Shown piece by piece: positions 36,705-47,763 of a stretch of DNA of 64,000 bases. Numbering within the stretch: position 1 is the stretch's first letter; each line of letters begins with the position of its first letter. The notes below the pieces were generated by a model that was not told the origin of the DNA, did no database searches, and saw nothing but the letters and a program-made list of their open reading frames with translations. The translations under genes were made by a program, and so were the position numbers. The stretch comes from Lumnitzera littorea (taxonomy: Eukaryota; Streptophyta; Magnoliopsida; Myrtales; Combretaceae). Location of the stretch: NCBI GenBank assembly GCA_024138015.1, contig JAMXBB010000004.1, forward strand, positions 78,191,962 through 78,255,961, in the 5' to 3' direction.

Positions 36705-38415
36705 ATGACACCTCATAGGAAGAAAACAACTGGTATTTTTGATACCACGTCTCAAGAGCTTGACACTAATGTTGAGTGTATTGAGCAAAATCTACTCTTA
36801 CTGTTTAAGAATACTAGCTAGGATCGTTCAGCACCCGATGTTCCTCTAGATCCCATATAGATCATGCAGGAAGCCATTAAGGCTTTAAATTATTTCATGG
36901 CTATATTCCAACCCATCCTTATCGAAATGGTTACCATCGCTATTATGCAATAAGGTATGGCTTTGCCAAACCCTATAGTTGTTGCATAGCCAAGTGTTAC
37001 TATCTTAACTCAACCAATTAATCCTCTAGCTCCATTAAGGAGGAGGTGATGAAACCCCTCGCCAGAACCTGTGCGACAACCAACTTCTTCGTCGGAGAAT
37101 GTAAGAGTCAATTTAGGTGGCTCTTCATCTTCATGAGTGCTTGCTCCTTCATTTAATCTTACCATTCTAATCTTAGGAGGATCTACTTATCATCCCAATC
37201 TTGCCTCTGTTTCGCTACTTGTGTCTACAGTTTTTTTTCCGAAGACTTCCTTTATAACAAAGGAAGACTTAGGCATTTATATGAGAGAAATACAAGCTAG
37301 GTTATCTATGGGAGTACCAGAGTTGAAACTCCCATATCACCAACGTGTCGCAGCAAAGCCATATCTTAAGGACTATGTAAGTCCTAAATTCATGCTGTTC
37401 AATAGCAAAAAGGGAAGTGCGAAGAAGCACCTTCTAAAATTTATTAAAACCTTGGAGCCTTATAGGCTTGATGATGACCTAAAGCTTAGAAAATTCTCTA
37501 AATCACTGACAGAGAAGGCATACACCTAGTATGTCAACTTTCCCTTAGGATCAATTGATTCATAGGGAACTATGTGTAAACTCTTCTTAGAGAAATTCTT
37601 CTTCACTCAGGAACCGGTCATGATTACAGGTATGGGAAGAATGCGACAAAACCCAAAGGAAGATTTGATGAATTACATAGAGCGCTTCAGAGAACGCACC
37701 TTAGACATCCAAGATGTGTGTGATGAAAAGGAATTAGTGAAGGTTTGCATTCAAGGGATGTTCACTGAGTATGCTATCCACTTGGAAAACTTTAACTTAT
37801 GTTCTTTCTCCACACTCGTTGAGACTGTAAGAAGAACTAACAATTCCATTGTGCGACAACAGATAGACGGTGGAAGATTTGGGAAATAAGCAACATCTGT
37901 TAGCTTAGCTCGAGGAGAAGGTTTTAGAGACAACAAGAAGCCAAGAAGTGATAGTTCATGAGGCTCTCCTTCAGTTATATCATTCTCGTGCTCAATAGGT
38001 AAGGGTAGAGCATTTGTTGACTGCAAACGAGAAGAATGACCCTAAGTTTTGTAGATATTACAGAACTGTGGGTCATCCAACTAAAGAGTGTTGGACATTG
38101 AAGAAACTATTTAATAACAGGGTTCATAATGGGGAATTTGTCATAGAGAATAATGATGTACACAGTAATTCACTCTCAGTACACAACGCCCAAAGTGACG
38201 CTACAAATGCTATTAGTCATGGTTTAAGACAAGAGGAAGGAGAAGTGCCACAGGCTACAATACATGAAGAGAAGGAAGTGGTAATAGAAACCAACCAAGG
38301 TGCATACCCATCAATGGCTATCGCCTTAATGAAGACCTCTAACTTCAGGAGGTTTTTCGATTTATTGAGATTTAATGAAGACGCATGGCTTGCGGCAACG
38401 ACTGCACTTACCTAG
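36705..38415 (+). pseudogene. Tat gag remnant
   Basis: From the ATG at 36705 (MTPHRKKTTGIFDTTSQELD) the frame runs with several stops through 37137-37889, where the gag core is clear (GVPELKLPYHQRVAAKPYLK, KLFLEKFFFTQEP, MRQNPKEDLMNYIERFRERT). It then shifts by +1 between 37890 and 38014. The second part (38014-38415) begins with the zinc knuckle region FCRYYRTVGHPTKECWTLKK. In Tat-type gags this reads C-x2-H-x4-H-x4-C; here the first His is Tyr. Gag makes the particle shell. The stop count and frame break make it non-functional. Confidence 0.85.
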
Positions 38416-38466
38416 ATTTCTATGAGACAATATAGAGAGTGTGATGTAGTGCAGCTAATATGAAGG

Positions 38467-39099
38467 ATGGCCAATGCACATGAGAATGCGATACTCTTTA
38501 CTAATGTAGACATGTGTGCGAAAAACCCTAATCATAACTGTCTTCTTTATGTGGAAAGTACGCTCAATGGACATCCCATTAAGAGGACATTCATAGACAA
38601 TGGCTCTTCCATAAACATTATGCCAATGTCTACATTCAAAGTTGTAAGAATAGGCAACCAACGCTTGGTGAAGCAGTTTATTGTAGTAAATAACTTTACT
38701 GAAACAACTACAGACACAACAGGGCATCTTAACGTGGACTTTAAAGCTGGACTCATACAGGGATCCACGTGGTTCCACATGATCGATGCACCTGTATCTT
38801 ACCACCTTCTCGTTGGGACAAAGTGGTTGTATGATCATAACCTTCTACCTTCAACATGGCACCAGTGCATTAAGGGCTATTGGAAAGGTAAAGATGTCTT
38901 CATTCCAACTACAAAGAACCCATTTGAACATAACGAGTCTTATCTAGTCGATGTAGGGTTTTTTGATGAGCATGCTGAAGATGGAGAGATTGCTATTGCT
39001 AAACCCTTTGAAACACCATTGCTCACATGGAAGGAGACCCAAGGTAAACAAAAGAGGAAGAGGAGAATGCAAGGCTTTCGTAAGGGCAAGAAGAAGTAA
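38467..39099 (+). pseudogene. Tat aspartic protease region
   Basis: A 210-codon open stretch in the same frame as the gag knuckle. LYVESTLNGHPIKRTFIDNG is followed by SSINIMPMSTF; the motif D-N-G-S-S holds the catalytic Asp in the D-(N/S/T)-G form usual for this lineage. Downstream HLNVDFKAGLIQGSTWFHMI and LLVGTKWLYDHNLLPSTWHQ follow the normal order of plant gypsy proteases. The stretch ends in a basic tail (KQKRKRRMQGFRKGKKK) and a stop. It is the least damaged part of the element. Confidence 0.85.
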
Positions 39100-39219
39100 G
39101 GAAAAGATGAAGCCATAGAAAGTTTTGTCAATGAGGATAGGTGAAGGGTGTATCACTTATGACGGTCTTCGGGATCTGAGAAGGCTTTTTTATCCTCTTT
39201 AGATCTTATATTGGTGCAA

Positions 39220-40260
39220 GAATCTTAACCCGCCCCTCCTCAAATGCAAAACCAAATGAAACCTCAAGTCGAAGAGATTGAGGAATTGAACTTGGCAGGA
39301 CTAGGGGAGTCTCCGTGACCTATCTTCATTAGCAAGAATCTATTGCAAGGAATTAAGGTCCACTTAGTAGAGTTATTGAAGGAACATAAGGACGCATTTG
39401 CTTGGACATATGATGAAATGCCAAGATTGAACCCTAGTCTAGTGGTGCATAAATTGAACATCGTGCCTAGGGTTAAGCCAATAAAGCAAGGACAACGAAT
39501 CTTTCATCCTGAAGTTGAAGTACAAATAAAAGAAGATATTGAAAAGTTACACTAAGCTAACTTTATTAAGCCAATCGAATACCTTACTTGGCTAGCCAAT
39601 ATCATGCCAATAAAAAAGAAAAATGGATAGATACGCATTTATATGGACTTTCGTAATCTTAATAAGGCTTGCTCAAAAGATGATTTCCTACTACTAAATA
39701 TTGACACATTGGTAGATGCTATAGTTGGACATTAATTATTCTCATGCATGGATGGCTTCAGTGGCTATAACCAAATAAAGATGGCTCTTAGAGATGCTGA
39801 ATGCACTGCTTTCAGAACACCAGTGGGAAACTTCTACTATACAGTCATGCCATTTGGACTTAAGAATGCAGGAGCTACCTACTGGAGGGTAATGACTGCC
39901 ATATTTTATGACATGATGCATGACTCCATGGAAGACTATGTTGATGGCATAGTTGTTAAGTTAAGACAAGTGCCTGATCATTTGACTCATCTATGGAGGG
40001 TCTTTGAACAATGTCGTCTATATAAATTGCGTATGAATCCCTTGAAGTGTGTCTTCGAGGTAGCTTTTGGTAAATTCCTTGGATTCGTTTTTCATAGAAA
40101 AGGAATTAATGTAGATCCAGCAAAGGTACAGGCCATACGTCCCATGCCTTCACCTATTAGTGCAAGAGAATTAAAGACCTTCATGGGGAAAGTCTTCTAT
40201 ATTAAGCGATTCATTTGTGCATTAGTAGAAACTTCTCATCTATTATAATAGCTCATGAAA
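39220..40260 (+). pseudogene. Tat reverse transcriptase remnant
   Basis: Pieces at 39343-39555 and 39748-40248 share one frame. The first has FAWTYDEMPRLNPSLVVHKL, the linker before RT. The second has MDGFSGYNQIKMALRDAECT (first catalytic Asp kept), YTVMPFGLKNAGATYWRVMT, and DYVDGIVVK. The last motif should be Y-V-D-D; codon 39946-39948 is GGC (Gly), so a metal-binding residue is lost. PSPISARELKTFMGKVFYIK marks the thumb. There are stops at 39555, 39629 and 39734. RT copies the element RNA into DNA. Confidence 0.88.
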
Positions 40261-40620
40261 AAGGGAATCACATTTGAATGGGGACAACTCCATGATGAAG
40301 CCATACAAAAGATTAAGGGGATACTTACCTCGCTAGCAACGATGATAATGCTGGTTGAAGGGTTGCCAATGATTCTTTATTTGACAACCACTGATAAGTC
40401 TATCGAGGCTTTGTCAGCTTAAGAATTAGATGGCGGTGAACGACTGATCTACTACTTGAGCAGGTCACTCTAAGGAAGTGAGGTGAAATACTCAGCTTGC
40501 AAAAAGTAGTGCCTCGTGTTAGTATTCACTATGTAAAAGTTGCACCACTATTTTCTAGCTCTAGGGTTAATCTTATCACTTATTTAGATCCATTAAAATA
40601 TTTGTTGTCACAACCAGCTC
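40261..40620 (+). pseudogene. Tat first RNase H remnant
   Basis: Directly after RT, the frame reads GITFEWGQLHDEAIQKIKGI, then MILYLTTTDKSIEALSA, and after a stop GGERLIYYLSRSL-stop-GSEVKYSACKK-stop-CLVLVFTM-stop-KLHHYFLAL. This is the normal gypsy RNase H order (the LIYYLSRSL and E..Y motifs). The stops fall at codons where the family has Gln or similar, consistent with C-to-T change. The domain degrades RNA in RNA:DNA hybrids. Confidence 0.8.
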
Positions 40621-40749
40621 TTTCAGGAAGGACTGCAAAATGGTTGCTCCTCTTATAAGAATTTGACATCACGGTCGTGCCACCTAAGGCTATTAAGTCT
40701 CAGGCTCTAGCTGACCTTTTAGCTTAGTTTCTTATGACACAAGGAGCTT

Positions 40750-41210
40750 TTGTTGTAGATACAATCCCTGTAGAGTTCTATGAATACTTTATAAGAGTAG
40801 AACTAGATGGAGAATGGCAAGTGCAATTTGATGACTCCTTTAATAGCATTGGACAAGGAGTTAGGGTAATCTTAAAATCTCCATAAGGCCAAGATTAGCT
40901 TTCAAGATAAACTTCTCATGTACTAATAATGAGGCTGAGTATGAAGCTCTCTTGCTTGGTCTTATTTTTACTTAAAATACCGAAGCATCTAACTTGTGCA
41001 TTCGTGGTGACTCGAACCTAATCATTAAGTAGGCAAATGATGAATTTACTCTCAAAGAACCAACATTGGCGCCTTATAGGGTTGCGGTACAGTCTTTGGT
41101 TAGCAAGTTTAAATCTGTGAGGTACGAGCATGCCAAATGATCTACCGACTGTTATGCAGACGTCTTAGCAACATTAGCTTCCAAAATTCCCACTCAAACT
41201 ACACAGAATA
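40750..41210 (+). pseudogene. Tat second (archaeal-type) RNase H remnant
   Basis: A second RNase H lies between the first and integrase. GEWQVQFDDSFNSIGQGVRV matches the W-x-L-x-F-D-G-S start with its catalytic Asp, and CTNNEAEYEALLLGLIF holds the catalytic Glu. NLCIRGDSNLIIK is the third acidic motif. Several frame changes and stops are present. This extra domain, with archaeal/plant RNase HI affinity, is known from Tat-lineage plant retrotransposons and supports the lineage call. Confidence 0.78.
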
Positions 41211-41659
41211 ATTTGAACAGACAAGTTACTAAGAAATCCATCCCATGCATGGCTCTACAATTAGTAGACAAGGATGAAGAAGTGCAAGACAACTGGCGTA
41301 GTCCCATCAAGGCACAATTAGCACATCCAAATGTAGCTTCTATGACAACTTTGAAAAACTTCACTTGTATTAATGGCGTCTTGTATTTTAAGGGACCAGA
41401 AGGTGTCTTGTCTCGATGTATTTATGCAAAGTAAGCTCGTTTAAAATTAGATAAATACCATAACATCTGGTGTGGAAAAGAAGGGCCACCCTTGTATTGT
41501 TGCATTCAGTGCTAAGGTATTATTGGCCAACAATGTCTAATGATGCATCTTAACTACAAATGAGTTGCCTAAAGTGTGCTGAACTCCTCGACCAAGGAGA
41601 ATGCAACTTTGTAGCAAGTGCAGGCAATTGGAGGTGCCCTTACATCGATTACTTAAAAA

Positions 41660-42864
41660 ATAATGTTTTGCCTATGAACAACATAAATGCTTAATTAGTT
41701 AAGCATAAAGCAAGAAAGTATCTTATACATGAGGGCGAGTTGTATAGGGTACCATTCATGAGAAAGCCTCTCCGATATATTACACCTCCTGAAATAGAAA
41801 CCATATTGTTTGAAGTGCACTCTGGAGATGTTAGAGAACATCAAGGGGGAAGGAAGTTGTATTACCACTCGCTTCATATGGGATACTATTAGCCTACCAT
41901 GGAAAATGATGCATTCAATTTTGTTAAGAAGTGTTTCGCATGCCAACAACATAGTGATGCAATCTATGCTCCTATGTAACATTGCATAGCTTGACTACTC
42001 CATGGTCATTTCATATTTAGGCATTTAACTTAATTAGTCCAATAAACCTACCATCTAATGGGTGCATATGGATCCTAGTTGCGATTAAATGTTTTACCAA
42101 GTGGGTTGAGGTGATTTCCCTCAAGAATGCAATAAGATCTACCGTAGCAAATTTCATGAAGGAGCATATTATTTGCCATTTTAGGATCCCCAAGCATATC
42201 CTTTCAGATAACGGCAACCCCTTCATCAACTTACATGTATGACAACTATTGGTTTCTTACAATATTGGTCATGTGAAATCTACACCATATTATTCGAAGG
42301 GAAATGGTTAAGCAGAGGTGACAAACAAGACTCCTTTGAAGGTGCTTAGTCGAATAGTTCATGAAAATCATAAAGAGTGAAATGACAAACTACCATTGGC
42401 ACTATGGGTTTACAGAACTTCCAAACAAGGTCCTACTCAGGCGACACCTTTCTCTTTGGTATATGGGTTTGAGGCAGTGATGCTTATTGAAATATTGATT
42501 CCTTTTGCATGCTTGGTTCTCAACATTGAATTAGAGCTGGATAACTTATGTATGCTAGATCTTGAAGCTTTAGAAGAAAGGTGAGACAATACCAAGCGTA
42601 ACCTTGCTAATTACCAAAGATGACTTAGTGTTGCTTATGATTGCTTGGTCAAGAAAAGATCTTTTTCAGCAAGGTAATGTTGTACTTTACATTGTAGAGC
42701 ATATGCGACAAGGTATTCCGGCGCCAAAGTTTACACCGAAGTGGGAAGGTCCTTTTATAATTCATGAAGTCCATAACAGTAGCTACTGTAAGCTCCTTAA
42801 TCCTAAAACTAATGCAATAACCCTTCTCATTAACTTTCAATACATTAAAAAGTTTCATTTGTAG
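41660..42864 (+). pseudogene. Tat integrase remnant
   Basis: The zinc-binding part is seen as EVHSGDVREHQGGRKLYYHS and KKCFACQQH. In the core the first Asp, expected in WGMDLIGP, is Asn (AFNLISPI, codon 42027-42029). The second is kept (LSDNGNPF, 42207-42209) and so is the Glu (AEVTNK, 42315-42317). Downstream 42396-42584 is LALWVYRTSKQGPTQATPFS, then LVYGFEAVM. The C-terminal part 42604-42864 includes FTPKWEGPFIIHEVHNSSY. At least one acidic residue is gone and frames change, so it is dead. Confidence 0.88.
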
Positions 42865-44550
42865 ATCCAACAATGTATTTGCAATTCACATGAATGAAAC
42901 ATTCAACTTCCATTACTCTATTTCTTTGTGTTCTTTTACTTTCTTCTTCCTTGTTGCTGTTGCTGCTGCTGCAAAGTTAGAGATTTATCTTCTTAGTGCA
43001 AAGTTTTAATCTTGGCTCCTTATTGTTGCAAAGTTAGAGATATGTTTCCTTAGCGCATAAGGCTAATACATGAATAAGTAAAGAGAAAGCGATATAAGGT
43101 TAAGTATTGGGAAATACCCTCTTGACCATTGATAATACAATTAGTACATGTTACTATCATTGCTTAAGTGCGATCGACTATTTTATCTTATGTATTGTTG
43201 TTAGCAAATGAGAGCCACCCTCCAATGTGCAACACTATCCTCTAGGCTTCATAAGCCATAAGGAGTAAATCTTACTATCATGGTATTTCTTTTACAATGT
43301 TGCTGCTAAGTGAGATACTACCTCCTAAAGTGCACAATGACCCCTCATAGGTTTCAATGGCATAGGCCACCTTTAGGCTGAGAAGCCTTATTATTTGATA
43401 CAACTAAACAATTGAAATAAATAAAGAATAGAAAGATAGGAGGAAAGCAATCAAATTCCATTCGATTAATAAGTTTTATTTGAAAGTGTTGAAAATAACT
43501 TGAATAAAAAAAAAAGGGGTGATTTAATGATTTGTGTTTGAAGTTTCCTATATGAATAACACTTTGGAGCTTTTATGAGGCGTGAAGAAGAAAATATATA
43601 TACATATATATATTTATGCATGTAGCCTAAGAGTTTGTGTTAAGGATAAGCTTAAAATGATTTAAATTGAAGATTCGATGAGTTTTAGATGGAGAAAAAT
43701 AATTTAAATCCAATATTTGATAAGGAGTACTATATTGGATAATGCGTGAATTTGATTTAGTGATGATAGATAATGAGATTTAGTTTGTCGGAGTAAGATT
43801 TAAAAGTCAAGCAAAAGATTTGAAGGAGCTTAAATTGATCCTATTTGGTATAAAATCTAATCCAAGGAGAAAATATTTTAGAGGATTACATGGCTCGGCC
43901 TACATTGATGTTGGACCAAAGTGTGTCATTTAGTTTGTGACTTATAGTCACATTTATCAAGTGAAATATAATAATAATAATAATAATAATAATACAATGC
44001 TGTACTGTGGGGGCATTGCCCCTACACCCCCAATGCCTTTTATCAAGATGCTGTCGTTTTGCTTCACAATGCTTTGGAGCTTTACTCCACTCCGCTTCAC
44101 AATAGCACTACCTTATTTACTAGTATGAATGAGACACACATGCACTCATATATATATATATATGCATAAACATGATCGGATGAGGTGTTATAAAAGCTTT
44201 AGATTTCTATAAATGCTCCAATGGTTTTATTTTCTTGCCAATGATCATAAAATAAGGAAGAAATACTAAAAAGAGCCACTACACACATATTATTTGGCGA
44301 ATTAACCTCATAGGAGCAATAAGTCAATAGTGCGATACAAAGACATGTCGAAGCATGTGGTCTATGGTAGCAAAATAAATACTAGTATATCATGCTCAGC
44401 TTGCCAGTGATCTAAGAGATGCATCGATTATGTAGATATTGGAAGTGATCAAGTAAGTAAAGTCAATATTTAGTGTGTCTACATAACAGTTGAAGAAACA
44501 ACTTTTAGAAATACCCAAAACCCCTTTAAATGTGTCCAAGGAACTTTTGG
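42865..44550 (+). other. Tat 3' untranslated spacer with short tandem repeats
   Basis: Two copies of gytgcaaagttagagat...ttag(t/c)gca lie 56 bp apart (42969 and 43025). A second imperfect repeat, of about 105 bp, starts near 43208 and 43311 (gagccaccctccaatgtgca / atactacctcctaaagtgca). A (TAA)n run is at 43969-43993 and an (AT)8 run at 44148-44163. No gene is seen. Tandem repeats in this 3' spacer are typical of Tat/Ogre elements. Confidence 0.6.
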
Positions 44551-44563
44551 TTAGGGGGCAAAA
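44551..44563 (+). other. Polypurine tract of the Tat element
   Basis: The sequence ttagggggcaaaa sits immediately before the 3' LTR edge (tgtagagagat). This is the primer for plus-strand DNA synthesis in LTR elements. Confidence 0.8.
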
Positions 44564-45223
44564 TGTAGAGAGATAAAAATTGTTATATTAATTATTGGGA
44601 TAAGCCTATTATTTATTTAGGTTTGACTCATTAGGCCAGGTGATAGGGCCTAAGGAGTCTACTCCATTTTAGGATTCAGGAAGATTTGGCTTGGTGAGCT
44701 TGGAACATGGATCGTTGGATCGCCCCATTCGCCTCTAACCTTTCTTAGGCAAGTTCATACATTTATAAGGAAGGTTATTGGCTTTAGGCCTATTAGTTAG
44801 CTCATTCTAGGTAATCATGAATCGAGCAAAACTCCATTTTATCCGTTGATTACTTAGATGATTTAATGAATGCTATTATGTCCAAGAGCCTATAAATATT
44901 TAGTATTTCCTTATCATAAATAACTCTTAGAGAGATTGGAGAAACGGTGTTTACTGTGAAAACTCTATTATCTAAGATCAAATTGAGTTAAGGAAAAGAA
45001 TTGATGTCATTCGCTCAAGCTATAAGGTGAACGCCTGAGGTCCTCTAAGGTTATCTTGTCTGTCATTTGTGCATTTGAGATACTGAAATTGCCTATTCCT
45101 CTTTTCTACCTTATTCTCACCTAATTATTTCTCCAGATGATAGTCTCGCATCATTTCTTTGAAATCATGTGTAACATGCTATTCACGTAGCACATACATG
45201 ACCATTTTGATTGAACCCCTACA
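44564..45223 (+). repeat. 3' LTR of the Tat element
   Basis: It starts tgtagagagataaaaat and ends ttgaacccctaca. It aligns end to end with 36000-36660 with mostly C/T and A/G differences. Confidence 0.93.
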
Positions 45224-46423
45224 TCTATATATATTTAATAAATTAATAATTTGAAATTTTGTTGTGGGCCATGTTGCACACCGGGTGGCAAAAAGAATTA
45301 TCAACATATGTGACTAGTTATTTTATAATTATGACTGGATTGCATATTATTTTAAATTTCTATAATTTGATTGTCAGAATGAAATACTTAAGATGTTGAT
45401 TGTGAGTAGCATAAAAGTTTCCATAGCTTTAAAATTTTCCCATAAATAATCTCCATAGCCCGCACTGAAGGTCTGGTTCGACAAGCTAGAAGAGTGAATG
45501 GGACTTCGATGAAAACGAAATAAAGTGACATGTTGGTGTCTCTCATTCTCACAGATATGGCATGCATGGTGGGATCACGGTCATAGAAAAAGGAAACAGA
45601 CCGAAAGGGTTTGTACGAATTTTGACCGTTACTTGCGGACGATAAGACAGCTATTTATTCCATTCATTGATTTTCTTTTTCTACTAAACCTCAATTTGCA
45701 TGATTTTTTTTTAGTACGGATACTATTTTTGTTTGGAACATGCGGACGTGTTCACTGGCACTTGTTTAAGCAAAGAAACAGTGAGTGGTTTACTAGTACT
45801 TGCAAAAAGATAGGTGATGAAATTTTAACGGGTGATTTCCATCTTTATATGATATCATCAACGCCCTACACCATCGTGCCTTATTTATATAGACGTATCT
45901 GGCTCATGAAATGAAAATTTGTCGTTCTTAAAAATATGTATCTTAAACACATTTGTCGACTCTATAGGAGCCTACTCGTGAATTGATTTTAGATTGGATG
46001 TTTGTCTATATAGGTGGGCAACATTCAGTTTGACCACTTTAACAAAAACATGAATAATGAAGTCTATACCGAATCGAGCTTAATCAAAACAAATGAAAGG
46101 AAAAATCAAGTAAAGTGGGTTGCCTCTCTACTCTCTAATGCTCACTATGATATAATACTTTCAATCAAAGAACCCCATATCATTTATATAGCTTAAAAGG
46201 AATGGCTTCCAAATTACCATGATAGAGTAAGTCTAATCTCTCACAATATGTGAATGCATGTTCATCCATGGAATGTCATAAGATTGTCATAGCATTAGTA
46301 TTATTTATTAGAAATGGAATAGATAAGTAATCACCAATTATATTATTTTCTTGAACTTAAAATAAATGCAATAAGGAATAAGAGAAACCAACCAAGATAT
46401 TATCTTTTGGAAACCTTACATAT
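45224..46423. other. Spacer between the Tat and copia elements
   Basis: AT-rich sequence. An open stretch at 45525-45914 (plus) has no recognisable family and lies in what looks like repeat-derived DNA. I see no supported gene. Confidence 0.4.
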
Positions 46424-46667
46424 TGTTGACTAATTATATTTCCATGTCAGCAAGTTAGCTAAGTCCACATTAGTAGACACGTTAGTAGTAGGAATAGTTT
46501 ACAGTTTTGTATTTATTGTAGCTGTATAAACAGATAGTTGAGCTTATACAATTAGTTAGTTAGAATCTTCATCTTTTTCTTTTCTCTCCGATTAAACATT
46601 AGAGATCTTAATATCATTTCAATGGCGAATTCATCATTTTTACATCTTGATTGGCTATATTTTTACA
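46424..46667 (+). repeat. 5' LTR of the copia element
   Basis: It begins tgttgactaattatatttcc and ends tatttttaca, directly followed by the PBS. The length of about 244 bp is usual for short plant copia LTRs. A second copy was looked for at the 3' end and not found. Confidence 0.7.
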
Positions 46668-46679
46668 TAGTATCAAAGC
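46668..46679 (+). other. Primer binding site of the copia element
   Basis: tagtatcaaagc differs from the tRNA-Met PBS TGGTATCAGAGC at two positions, both G-to-A transitions. Confidence 0.65.
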
Positions 46680-46737
46680 AGAAATAATTCATTTGTTTGT
46701 TCAATTGAATTTTCTTTCAAGATCTAGTTTCAAGGAT

Positions 46738-47640
46738 GTGAGACAATCAAGTTTTACAATTGCGACAAGCGAATGGAGATTTGATCTTCAATGATCCATT
46801 ACCTATCAAGTTCAGATCATCTAGGGATGATACTGGGAAATGTAGGATTCAATGGCTCCAATTTTCTTCCGTAGAGTAGATATGTAAAATTGGTGTTGGG
46901 AGAAAAGTACAAATTAGGGTTTATCAACAGAATGATTGAAAAACCTAATGATGCAACATCTCCTGATTTTCAAAAGTGGCTACAGTGTGACTACATAGTG
47001 GTTTGTTGGATACTAAATTCCATGACACAAGAATTATCAGAGAGTTTTGTGTATTCTCAATTTGCTTGTAAGCTTTGGGAAGGTATGGTTTAACGTTTCG
47101 GATAATTGAATAGTTTGTTACGGTTTCAACTGCAATATGAAGTATCTAACATTAAGTACAGTAATTCTTCAATTGCTACTTACTATAATTGTTTTAATAG
47201 GTGTTGGGATGAAATTCAGAATTGTAATGGAAAATTGGTTTATACTTGTGGAGTCTTGCGAAATTATCATTGTCATTTCTATGAGAAATTTATAGAATTA
47301 GACTCTAAAAACAAACTATTGTAGTTCCTTATGGATCCTAATGAGGCCTTTAAGACATCTTGTTTTTAGATTTGGCCATGGATCCTCTAAATAGAGCATT
47401 TTACTTGATTTGACAAGTAGAAAAATAGAAGGAAGTGTGAAGTTCTATGCTAAATGTTCAGGAATCATCAGTTTTCAGCGTGAATAAAAATCTTAGGAAT
47501 TCTCAATTGAATGTTTGAAAAGATAATAAGAAATAAAGGACAAGTAACAAACTGGTATGTTTACATTGTTGTAAAGAAGGCCATACTATTGAAAGGTGCT
47601 TTGAAATTGTTAGATATCTTAAGTGGTTTAAGGGAAAACA
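46738..47640 (+). pseudogene. Copia gag remnant with zinc knuckle
   Basis: The frame contains KLGFINRMIEKPNDATSPDF and QKWLQCDYIVVCWILNSM (46890-47093), a typical copia gag motif. A middle stretch follows at 47106-47324 (LRFQLQYEVSNIKYSNSSIA). The CCHC knuckle is CLHCCKEGHTIERC (47558-47599), intact as C-x2-C-x4-H-x4-C. Stops separate the three parts. Gag forms the particle and packages RNA. Confidence 0.85.
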
Positions 47641-47763
47641 AAGTTCTAAAGGTTGGAGATATGCTACAGATATAACATTAAATGATAATTTTGTGCCATT
47701 GAGTCTTATGGTAATGAGAAGAAGAATGTATAAAGCACTATAATGACTCCAAAAGTGTTGTAG

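Larger units (their letters stand above)
36000..45223 (+). mobile_element. Ty3/gypsy LTR retrotransposon, Tat type, full length but dead
   Basis: The element has both LTRs, PBS, gag, protease, RT, RNase H, a second RNase H, integrase, a 3' spacer with tandem repeats, and a PPT, over 9.2 kb. The LTR ends are TGTAG and CTACA (TTACA in the 5' copy). Two successive RNase H domains between RT and integrase mark the Tat lineage (which includes Ogre). The two LTRs agree at roughly four fifths of positions by eye, so the insertion is old. The flanks catat and tctat are not a matching target-site duplication. All genes contain stops. Confidence 0.92.

Noticed and set aside
38455..38838. 127-codon minus-strand open stretch
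   Set aside because: It is the reverse of the Tat protease coding region.
35995..45228. Target-site duplication of the Tat element (catat / tctat)
   Set aside because: Only three of five bases agree; the duplication has decayed or the ends are off by a few bases.
45525..45914. 129-codon plus-strand open stretch
   Set aside because: No domain, no splice or promoter support, and it sits between two retroelements.
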